Positions 42,765-50,504 of a stretch of DNA of 64,000 nt are shown piece by piece (the stretch's first letter is position 1; each line of letters starts with the position of its first letter). Under the pieces are notes generated by a model. The model was not told where the DNA came from. It did not search any database and was given only the letters and a program-made list of their open reading frames with translations. The position numbers and the translations under genes were made by a program. The DNA comes from Paenibacillus uliginis N3/975. GTDB lineage: Bacteria > Bacillota > Bacilli > Paenibacillales > Paenibacillaceae. Location of the stretch: positions 140,308-204,307 of the forward strand of contig NZ_LT840184.1 of assembly GCF_900177425.1 (NCBI RefSeq), given 5' to 3'.

Positions 42765-44153
42765 ATGCGAGATAACCAATGGGTAGAGGAAGAGCAGGAA
42801 TCTGTAGTTGAGCAGGGAGTCCACAATTACAGCAGTGAGATGGATTGGGTTAAGCCGGAGGATCCGCTGCTTTTGGAGCGTCTGGAGTGGTTTAAAGACC
42901 AGAAGCTGGGTCTGATGATGCACTGGGGACCTTATTCCCAGCTCGGACTGGTTGAATCATGGGCACTAAGCGACAAGGATGAGGAATGGTCACGCAACGA
43001 GATCGATTGGGACATCGATGCGGAGGAGTTGAAACGGCAGTATTTTGATTTAAACAAGACGTTTAATCCGCTCCGCTTCCAGCCCGATCTATGGGCTGAC
43101 CTGGCTGCTGAGAACGGCTTTAAATATTTAAATTTTACAACCAAGCATCATGACGGTTTCTGTATGTGGGATACGCATACAACCGATTACCGTGTCACAG
43201 GTCCGGACTGCCCGTTTCATACGCATAAATATGCGGACATTACTAAGCAGTTGTTCAATGCGTTCCGTGCGAAGGGCCTCGGCATCTCCGCTTACTTCTC
43301 CAAAGCCGATTGGCACACACCATACTACTGGGCACCCGGGATGCAGCCGGGAACTTTTACATCACGGGGACCTACTTATGATCCGAAGGAATACCCTTGG
43401 CTGTGGGAGCAGTTCGTCCAGTTTACACATGAGCAGATTATGGAGCTGATGACGAATTACGGCCGGATCGATGTGCTGTGGCTTGACGCCGGATGGGTCA
43501 ATGACTACCGCGATCAGAACATCAGACTGGGTGAAGTGGTGGAGAAGGCGCGCAAAATTCAACCATGGCTTCTCTCGGCGGACCGCACGGTCGGTGGGCC
43601 ATACGAGAATTTGATCACACCGGAGCAGACATTGCCTGAGCGAGCGCTCCATGTGCCGTGGGAGAGCTGCATCACGATGGGATCGGCGTTCTCTTTCCGT
43701 TACGAGGACAATTATAAATCGGTGCGTCAGCTCATACATCTTCTCGTGGAAATAGTCGCAAAAGGTGGCAACCTGGCTCTCAATGTGGGGCCGCAGCCGG
43801 ACGGAAGAATATCCAAGACCGCCATTTCCCGTATCAAGGGCATGGGGGCATGGCTGAATGTTCATGGCGAGGCCATCTATGGAACGCGCGTGTGTGAGCC
43901 GTATTCTGTAGGTAACATCCAATTCACTCAAAAAGACGATACAACGTATGCTCTCTACCTATATAGGGATGAGAATGAGGCCGTTTCAGAGGAGCTGTAC
44001 CTGCCGATTGAGGCTGATTTCAGCCGTATTGATCTGGTGGGCGGTCAGGAAATGCTTGAGTACCGCCGTACGGGGAGCGGCATCACGGTTCAACTTCCGG
44101 ACAAGGAGCGCCAGGGATTAGCACCGATCGCGCATGTATTCCGTCTTCGGTAA
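42765..44153 (+). CDS. GH29 alpha-L-fucosidase, cytoplasmic (first copy)
   Basis: A 462-residue retaining fucosidase. It has the GH29 N-terminal motif LGLMMHWGPYSQ, the KHHDGFCMWDT segment that contacts fucose, and the nucleophile Asp241 in VLWLDAGW. The NLALNVGPQPDGRI block near the end is also typical. No signal peptide. ATG 42765 is used, with GGAGG 7 bases upstream; the longer frame lacks support. It is only distantly similar to the next gene, suggesting different linkage preferences (for example alpha-1,6 core versus alpha-1,2/3/4 terminal fucose); this is inference. Confidence 0.92.
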   Translation: MRDNQWVEEEQESVVEQGVHNYSSEMDWVKPEDPLLLERLEWFKDQKLGLMMHWGPYSQLGLVESWALSDKDEEWSRNEIDWDIDAEELKRQYFDLNKTFNPLRFQPDLWADLAAENGFKYLNFTTKHHDGFCMWDTHTTDYRVTGPDCPFHTHKYADITKQLFNAFRAKGLGISAYFSKADWHTPYYWAPGMQPGTFTSRGPTYDPKEYPWLWEQFVQFTHEQIMELMTNYGRIDVLWLDAGWVNDYRDQNIRLGEVVEKARKIQPWLLSADRTVGGPYENLITPEQTLPERALHVPWESCITMGSAFSFRYEDNYKSVRQLIHLLVEIVAKGGNLALNVGPQPDGRISKTAISRIKGMGAWLNVHGEAIYGTRVCEPYSVGNIQFTQKDDTTYALYLYRDENEAVSEELYLPIEADFSRIDLVGGQEMLEYRRTGSGITVQLPDKERQGLAPIAHVFRLR

Positions 44154-44223
44154 ATAGGAAGTAGACCATGCATATAAATAATGGAAAAATCAGACGAGTA
44201 CATAGGGAAAGGTGTGACCGAAT

Positions 44224-45510
44224 ATGCAAAAATGGTTTGAAGACGCAAGGCTTGGGATATTTATCCACTATGGTATTTATGCGGTGGACGGAGTTTCGGA
44301 ATCATGGTCCTTTTATAACGGGAGAATGTCCTACCAGGATTACATGAAACAGCTGGACGGCTTTACGGCGTCCAAATTCGATGCGGACAAATGGGCCGAT
44401 CTCATCGAGAAATCAGGAGCCAGATACGCGGTGCTTACGACAAAGCATCATGACGGTGTAGCCTTGTGGGACACACAATACAGCGACTTAAACGTTGTAA
44501 AAAAGACTCCAGTCAAACGGGATCTCATTAAGGAATATGCTGAAGCCATAACGAAAAAAGGAATCCGTCTTGGTATGTACTATTCCCTGATCGACTGGTC
44601 GCATCCTGATTATCCAAGCGTGTACGAAGGCGGCAAGGTTCCTGAGGACCTCAGCTCAGCCAACCCGCATTCAAGCCCGCTGGATGGCGTTCAGGATCTT
44701 GAAAAGTGGCAAAAGTTTCTTGAATTTAACAATAATCAGCTGCGGGAGATATTAACGAATTACGGCAAGGTGGATCTGCTGTGGTTCGACGGCGACTGGG
44801 AACGGAGTGCCGAGCAGTGGAATTTACCCGAGTTCAAGCATTATCTGCAATCCTTTAATCCGGATATCATCATAAACTCACGGCTTCAGGGCCATGGAGA
44901 TTATAAGACGCCGGAGCAGGGGATTCCGATCACAAGACCGGATGGACCCTGGGAATTTTGTACGACCATTAACACATCGTGGGGCTACGTGCCGACGGAT
45001 GACAAGTACAAATCGCTAAACCAGATTATCCGGATGTTCTGCGATTGCATCTCCATGGGCGGCAATATGCTGCTGGATATCGGTCCCCGGGAAGACGGAA
45101 CGATTGATAAGAGACAGGAGGACATATTGCTCGGACTGGGAGAATGGATCCGGACCCATGAAGAGGCGGTATTCGGAACCGATGAAGGAATTATGACCCG
45201 TTATTATCTGGGTGGCAGCACGGTCTCTAAGGACAAAAAGACATTGTATTTATTCGTATATGACGATCCGAAAGAAAGTGTATGCCTTAAAGGACTGTGC
45301 AACCCGATTAAAAAGATCACGGTTCTTCATTCGGGTAAAGATCTTACACATGAAATCCATGGCGGCGTGCCTTGGTTTAATATTCCGGGGACGACATGGA
45401 TTCATATGACTCCTGAGGATACGCATGAACAGGTGACAGTTCTTAAGCTGGAATTCGACGAAGAGCTGGAGATGTACGGCGGTTCGGGAGCTGTGGTAAC
45501 CCACAACTAA
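44224..45510 (+). CDS. GH29 alpha-L-fucosidase, cytoplasmic (second copy)
   Basis: A 428-residue fucosidase starting right at the catalytic domain (WFEDARLGIFIHYGIYAV). Motifs: TTKHHDGVALWDT, the nucleophile Asp189 in LLWFDGDW and NMLLDIGPREDGTID. No signal peptide, so it acts in the cytoplasm. AAAGGTG lies upstream of the ATG. It follows the first GH29 gene by 70 bases. Paired divergent GH29 genes in one locus suggest a substrate with two kinds of fucose linkage, or complementary acid/base specificities. Confidence 0.92.
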   Translation: MQKWFEDARLGIFIHYGIYAVDGVSESWSFYNGRMSYQDYMKQLDGFTASKFDADKWADLIEKSGARYAVLTTKHHDGVALWDTQYSDLNVVKKTPVKRDLIKEYAEAITKKGIRLGMYYSLIDWSHPDYPSVYEGGKVPEDLSSANPHSSPLDGVQDLEKWQKFLEFNNNQLREILTNYGKVDLLWFDGDWERSAEQWNLPEFKHYLQSFNPDIIINSRLQGHGDYKTPEQGIPITRPDGPWEFCTTINTSWGYVPTDDKYKSLNQIIRMFCDCISMGGNMLLDIGPREDGTIDKRQEDILLGLGEWIRTHEEAVFGTDEGIMTRYYLGGSTVSKDKKTLYLFVYDDPKESVCLKGLCNPIKKITVLHSGKDLTHEIHGGVPWFNIPGTTWIHMTPEDTHEQVTVLKLEFDEELEMYGGSGAVVTHN

Positions 45511-45616
45511 CGATTACAGGGGACGTGTGTTTTTGTACCAGCCTCCCTGATCTAAGGTGGATCATCTGCAAAAGCCACTTGAAACATCTAATGAAAATGA
45601 AGCGGAGGGAACGACA

Positions 45617-46639
45617 ATGAACTTAAGTGGAGTGCCGGAGCCGAAGATTGATTACGCACCTAAACACTATATATGCAGACGGGCTCAAGGGACGCTAGTA
45701 TTGGATGGCCGTGTAGATAAGCCGTTCTGGGCTGAAGCGGATTGGAGTGATGATTTTGTCGATATCGAAGGTGATCTTCGTCCGATGCCAACGAAACAGA
45801 CCCGGGTTAAAATGCTGTGGGATGATGAGTATTTCTACTTCGCGGCAGAACTGATCGAAGATCAGATTTGGGCGACGCTAACGGAGCGGGATTCCGTCAT
45901 TTATTATGATAATGATTTTGAGATTTTCATTGATCCGGATGGAGATAGTCATCAATATTATGAGTTTGAGATCAATGCGCTGAATACGGTATGGGACCTG
46001 CTGCTGGTCAAGCCTTACCGTGACGGCGGCCCTCCGGTGAATGGTTGGGATATCAGCGGCCTGAAGACAGCTGTGCATATTGATGGCGAGCTGAATCGTC
46101 CCGGTGCAGATAACCGGAAGTGGAGTGTTGAAGTGGCGATACCTTGGGCCAGCTTACGGGAATGTGCAGCCGGAAGCCGCCAGCCACTCCCAGGCGAGTT
46201 CTGGCGCGTCAATTTCTCCCGTGTTCAGTGGCAGATGGAGGTACAAGACGGCGAATACCGTAAAGTACTGAATCCCGAAACAGGCAAGCCATATCCGGAG
46301 GATAACTGGGTGTGGTCACCTATGGGTATCATCAATATGCATTATCCCGAGCTGTGGGGCTATGTCATATTCGCGGACGGCGACACTCCGCAATCCTTTG
46401 AGCTTCCGCAGGATGAGCGAGTTAAATGGGAGCTGCGCAGGCTCTATTATCGTGAACGCAATTATTTTGAAGCCCATGGTGAGTTCTCAACGGACAAGAA
46501 ATTGCTCATGGGCGATGATTCGTGGAGCATTGATCCCGTTATTGAGACGACACGCAGTCTGTTCCAGATTACAACTCCGTCCTTGGACGGGGAAGGCCAT
46601 ATCTGTATCCGGGAAGACGGAAAGCTATGGAAGGAGTGA
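45617..46639 (+). CDS. CBM9-like carbohydrate-binding protein, cytoplasmic
   Basis: A 340-residue protein whose N-terminal two thirds resemble the family 9 carbohydrate-binding fold: LVLDGRVDKPFWAEADW, TRVKMLWDDEYFYFAAEL, DNDFEIFIDPDGDSHQYYEFEIN and WSVEVAIPWASL. This fold usually binds reducing ends of polysaccharides and is normally exported; here no signal peptide is present. ATG 45617 with CGGAGGG upstream is chosen over an earlier GTG. It overlaps the glycosidase operon closely (7 bases before the next start). It could hold an intermediate or be an enzyme of unknown activity. Confidence 0.82.
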   Translation: MNLSGVPEPKIDYAPKHYICRRAQGTLVLDGRVDKPFWAEADWSDDFVDIEGDLRPMPTKQTRVKMLWDDEYFYFAAELIEDQIWATLTERDSVIYYDNDFEIFIDPDGDSHQYYEFEINALNTVWDLLLVKPYRDGGPPVNGWDISGLKTAVHIDGELNRPGADNRKWSVEVAIPWASLRECAAGSRQPLPGEFWRVNFSRVQWQMEVQDGEYRKVLNPETGKPYPEDNWVWSPMGIINMHYPELWGYVIFADGDTPQSFELPQDERVKWELRRLYYRERNYFEAHGEFSTDKKLLMGDDSWSIDPVIETTRSLFQITTPSLDGEGHICIREDGKLWKE

Positions 46640-46645
46640 GAGCAA

Positions 46646-49264
46646 GTGACAATACAGACATCCATATTTTCAATGGATCACCATACGATGGAGCAAATAG
46701 ACCGGAAATTCCGTAAGAAGCAGCTCATTGCCAGAGCACGCCAACATGAGTTATTTGATATTTTTCAGGAGGATCTGACCGAAGAAGAGATCTGGGCCTT
46801 AAAGTACTTATACGCATACATGCCGGTAAATGATATGGCTGACTATGATGGGTCATTGTTCTTAAGTCATGTTCGTCAGACGCTGGAAATCCGCAAGCGG
46901 ATGCCTTGGGGTGAACGTGTGCCGGATCAACTCTTCTTGCATTTTGTGCTGCCGTATCGGGTAAATACGGAAAATATCGAGGATTCCCGCGGCATACTGT
47001 ATAACGAATTGTCCGAGAGAACAAGGGACTTGTCCATGGCGGACGCTATTTTGGAGACAAACTACTGGTGCCATGAGAAGGCAACGTACATCGGAAGCGA
47101 TCAGCGGACGATATCGCCGCTCACCATGATCCGAAATGCTCGTGGCCGCTGTGGAGAGGAATCCACGCTGGCCGTGGCCGCGCTACGCAGCATTGGTATC
47201 CCTGCGCGCCAGGTATACACACCGCGCTGGGCTCATTGTGATGATAACCATGCATGGGTGGAAGCTTGGGCTGACGGCCAGTGGTACTATATAGGCGCTT
47301 GCGAACCGGAAGCCCGTCTTAACCAGGGATGGTTCAGTCCGCCTGCCCGCCGGGCGATGCTGATCAATACACGTATTTATGCGGATTACCCGGGACCCGA
47401 GGATATTACGGTCTCTGACGAGTGGTTTACAGAAATTAACCTGCTACAGAATTATGCGCCTACACGCACCATCCACGTTACCGTGAAGGATGCACAGGGT
47501 GCTCCGGTGAATGGGGCCGAAGTCCATTTCGAACTGTACAATATGGCGGAGCTGTATCCGATCGCTACACTGCCGACGAATGATCAGGGAGAAGCCTGCT
47601 TTAAAACGGGTTTCGGCGAACTGGTGATTCGTGCCGTGAAAGACGGTAAGTGGAGTGAAATGAAAGCAACAGTGGCAGAAGACCGCCTTGAGCTTGTACT
47701 TGATGCTTTGGATCAGCCCGATGGAACGTTGGACTTCGACTTGGTTCCTCCTCCAGAGCGAGAAGGAGAAGCCGTAGAGACGCTTTCAGGTGAGAAGACC
47801 CAGCGGCATAATAGCCGTCTCGAAGAAGGAACGAAGATCCGGACTGATTACGAGAGAACATTCCTGAGCGAGGAGGAGGCGTCCCGGCTTGCCCATACAG
47901 CAGGACTTCCGCCGGAGCGGGTATGGGATGTTCTGCAGAAGGCACGCGGGAACAGTCGGGAAATCGCAGCCTTCCTTCAGGAACGTTCCGGTGAGTATGG
48001 CGAGTGGCCGCTGCTGATGTTGGAGAGTTTGAACGATAAAGATTTGATCGATACGTTCAGGCCTGTGCTGGATGACCATCTGATCTACGGTCTGCCGCAG
48101 CGCGGAGATCTTGATGAGGATACGTTTACCGAATATGTTCTTTGTCCACGGGTCTCATATGAAATGATTGTACCTTACAGACAGATTTTCCAGGAAGCGT
48201 TTAGTGGAGACGAGTCCATAGCGTTCAGATCAGATCCCGCGGAGCTTGCCCGAAGACTGGAACGGGGATTTGAGATTTGGGAGGACCTCCCCAACCTGAA
48301 GGGAAAAGGGAATCCGCTGGGTACATACAATCTAAAGATGGGCGATCCGGTATCACTGACTATTATGTTTGTGGCTGCATGTCGCAGTTTGGGAATTCCG
48401 GCACGTCTGCACCCGAGCGAACAAAAACCACAGTATTTAAAGAACGGTAGCTGGGAAGATGCAGTATTCACTTTAATTGCCTCCGGCCAGAAGGAGAACA
48501 TAGCCTGGGGAATGCTACGGTTGCTCCGTGATCCAGAGGCAGCGCAGGGCGCTCCGGCAGCTTCTTATTATGAAAACTTCACATTTGCCCGCCTTGAGAA
48601 TGGAGTGTACAAAACGCTGGTCTATCCTTATGGCAAAACCGACGTTTATGATGAGGCGTTCGAGGTAGAGCCGGGCGCTTACCGTTTAACGTCGGGTATA
48701 CGCCTTAAGGACGGTACGGTTAGAGTACGCTTCACTTATTTCACCGTACGTGCTAGTGAGCAAACGGACGTTACTCTGACCTACCGTGAGATGATGGAGG
48801 ACATCCCTGTGCTCGGTATTTTAGACCGCAGCAGCGCCTTTACACAACTGGACGGAAGTTCGAGAACACTGGGAGATCTTATTGGAGCAGAAGGCGCCAT
48901 TGTTGCATGGCTTGAGCCTGAGCGGGAGCCGACCAAGCATCTGCTCCGTGAGCTGCGAGAACTGGCCGAACCAGTCGATGCGTTGGGGATTCCGGTCGTT
49001 CTTGTGGTCGGTGATTCGGAATGGACGGCTTCATTTAGCCCTGAGAATGTTAGAGAGCTACCGTCACGTACGATTTTTGTACGGGATTCAACCTATGCTT
49101 CTTTACCGGATTTCATATCGGAATCCCCTGCTCATGAAGCCGGATTCCCACATCTCTTCGTGCTCGATAGTGAGGATCAAATCCGATATACATCATCCGG
49201 GTATAAGATTGGCACCGGGAAGGAAGCCTTACACATTTTGACTGGATTACTTCAGAAAGCTTAA
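46646..49264 (+). CDS. Double transglutaminase-fold protein with PNGase-like active site region
   Basis: An 872-residue cytoplasmic protein. The first papain/transglutaminase-like core has Cys169 in GRCGEES and His202 in NHAWVEAW, then WYYIGACEPE. The GRCGE and ACE wording resembles peptide:N-glycanase (GRCGEWANCF ... HCDACED), but the catalytic Asp position of PNGase is Gly here. A beta-sandwich-like segment follows (APVNGAEVHFELYN, about residues 285-350), then a second core-like region lacking the Cys (GDPVSLTIMFVAACRSLGIPARLHP, about 565-595) and a thioredoxin-like C-terminal domain without CxxC (from about residue 715). GTG start coupled to the preceding stop. Deglycosylation of imported glycopeptides is a hypothesis; cross-linking or protease roles remain possible. 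Confidence 0.75.
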   Translation: MTIQTSIFSMDHHTMEQIDRKFRKKQLIARARQHELFDIFQEDLTEEEIWALKYLYAYMPVNDMADYDGSLFLSHVRQTLEIRKRMPWGERVPDQLFLHFVLPYRVNTENIEDSRGILYNELSERTRDLSMADAILETNYWCHEKATYIGSDQRTISPLTMIRNARGRCGEESTLAVAALRSIGIPARQVYTPRWAHCDDNHAWVEAWADGQWYYIGACEPEARLNQGWFSPPARRAMLINTRIYADYPGPEDITVSDEWFTEINLLQNYAPTRTIHVTVKDAQGAPVNGAEVHFELYNMAELYPIATLPTNDQGEACFKTGFGELVIRAVKDGKWSEMKATVAEDRLELVLDALDQPDGTLDFDLVPPPEREGEAVETLSGEKTQRHNSRLEEGTKIRTDYERTFLSEEEASRLAHTAGLPPERVWDVLQKARGNSREIAAFLQERSGEYGEWPLLMLESLNDKDLIDTFRPVLDDHLIYGLPQRGDLDEDTFTEYVLCPRVSYEMIVPYRQIFQEAFSGDESIAFRSDPAELARRLERGFEIWEDLPNLKGKGNPLGTYNLKMGDPVSLTIMFVAACRSLGIPARLHPSEQKPQYLKNGSWEDAVFTLIASGQKENIAWGMLRLLRDPEAAQGAPAASYYENFTFARLENGVYKTLVYPYGKTDVYDEAFEVEPGAYRLTSGIRLKDGTVRVRFTYFTVRASEQTDVTLTYREMMEDIPVLGILDRSSAFTQLDGSSRTLGDLIGAEGAIVAWLEPEREPTKHLLRELRELAEPVDALGIPVVLVVGDSEWTASFSPENVRELPSRTIFVRDSTYASLPDFISESPAHEAGFPHLFVLDSEDQIRYTSSGYKIGTGKEALHILTGLLQKA

Positions 49265-49283
49265 AGGATCGGAGTGAAGAGGA

Positions 49284-50318
49284 ATGTCAGAGCAATATAT
49301 TGCGGCCGGCTATGTCGTCGATGCCGTGCTTCCAGAGATGACGCGGGAAGATTTATTGAAATTAACGCATTTGAATGTGGCCTTTGGTCATGTTCGGAAC
49401 CATGAGATCAGCACAGAGCATTTGAAGCATACCGAGGTGGTCCGGAAAATAAAGCTGGAGCATCCCGAACTTACGGTGCTGCTGTCGGTAGGAGGGTGGA
49501 GCGCTGGCGGATTTTCTGAGGCGGCTTCCACCGAGGAAGGAAGAAATAGCATGGCGGCTTCGGCAGTGCGGGTGCTAAGCGAGATTTCTTTTGACGGAAT
49601 CGATCTGGATTGGGAATATCCCTGCTACGGCGAAGCTGACATTGAGTCGAGTCCTGATGACAAGCAAAACTTCACTTTGCTTCTCAAGACAATCCGGGAA
49701 GCTCTAGATGTGAAAGGCTCACAAGATGGACGTCATTATTTGCTTACGATTGCGGCAGGCGCAGATCAGTATTACGTAGACGGCACGGAGATGGATCAGG
49801 TACAGCAGTATCTGGATTTCGTCCAGCTAATGACCTATGATATGCGGGGCGGTTTTCAAATTCTGTCAGGACATCATACGAATCTATACACGCCGCCCGG
49901 CGATCTGTTCCGAATTAGTACAGACGCTTCCGTGAACCTGTTTCTCCGGGCAGGAGTGCCAAAGGAAAAGATCGTGATCGGTACCGCATTCTATTCCCGT
50001 GTCTGGAATTCGGTTCCGGACCGCAATCAAGGTCTTCATCAAATGGCTGGCAGCACCGGCGGGTACGGACCCGCTTATACTGAGCTTGCTGCTGACTACA
50101 TCAATAAGAACGGTTATATCCGTTATTGGGATGAAGAAGCTTGCGCACCGTATCTGTTTAACGGATCCAGCTTCATATCCTATGATGACGAGGAATCTAT
50201 TCAGTGCAAGTGTGAATATGTGAAGGCCAAGGGGCTGGCAGGTATCATGTTCTGGGAGTACAGCTGTGACAAGACGCACCGTCTGCTCGGTGCATTGTAT
50301 CAAGGACTTCAAAGCTAA
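49284..50318 (+). CDS. GH18 chitinase/endo-N-acetylglucosaminidase-type enzyme, cytoplasmic
   Basis: A 344-residue TIM barrel with the GH18 motif DGIDLDWEYP; the acid Glu is residue 111. Also present are VLLSVGGWSAGGFS (second conserved region), QLMTYDMRGG with the substrate-assisting Tyr-Asp, and GIMFWEYSCD. It starts directly at the barrel (YIAAGYVVDAVLP) with no signal peptide or chitin-binding module, so it should hydrolyse short imported N-acetylglucosamine-containing chains. Chitinases, endo-beta-N-acetylglucosaminidases and inactive lectins share this family. With two fucosidases upstream, cleavage of the chitobiose core of N-glycans is an attractive but untested idea. Confidence 0.9.
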   Translation: MSEQYIAAGYVVDAVLPEMTREDLLKLTHLNVAFGHVRNHEISTEHLKHTEVVRKIKLEHPELTVLLSVGGWSAGGFSEAASTEEGRNSMAASAVRVLSEISFDGIDLDWEYPCYGEADIESSPDDKQNFTLLLKTIREALDVKGSQDGRHYLLTIAAGADQYYVDGTEMDQVQQYLDFVQLMTYDMRGGFQILSGHHTNLYTPPGDLFRISTDASVNLFLRAGVPKEKIVIGTAFYSRVWNSVPDRNQGLHQMAGSTGGYGPAYTELAADYINKNGYIRYWDEEACAPYLFNGSSFISYDDEESIQCKCEYVKAKGLAGIMFWEYSCDKTHRLLGALYQGLQS

Positions 50319-50340
50319 ACTTTTGATTGTTTATTGTGGT

Positions 50341-50456
50341 AAAAGCTTTTCGAAGAAAAGCTAGCATCGGGAGCGTTACAAAACTTTTCGAAGAAAAGCT
50401 AGCATCGGGAGCGTTACAAAAGCTTTTCGAAGAAAAGCTCACATCGGAAGCACAAA
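50341..50456. repeat. Three tandem ~39-base hairpin repeats
   Basis: Units at 50341-50379, 50380-50417 and 50418-50456. Each starts with a hairpin of 8-base arms and a 3-base loop (AGCTTTTC-GAA-GAAAAGCT) followed by AGCATCGGGAGCGTTAC or, in the last unit, ACATCGGAAGCAC. The middle unit has lost the G of the first arm. The CATCGGAAGC tail and hairpin geometry recur in the element at 58938-59250. Confidence 0.85.
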
Positions 50457-50499
50457 AAAACCAATTCACCCAAGGCAATGCCTCGGGGAATTGGTTTTT
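50455..50499. terminator. Bidirectional terminator closing the glycan locus
   Basis: AAAAACCAATTC pairs with GAATTGGTTTTT; an inner AGGC-AAT-GCCT hairpin lies in the loop. It separates the convergent GH18 and AraC regulator genes. Confidence 0.85.
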
Positions 50500-50504
50500 G
50501 TCTA

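Noticed and set aside
50341..50456. CRISPR array
   Set aside because: The repeats are contiguous without unique spacers and no cas genes are present.
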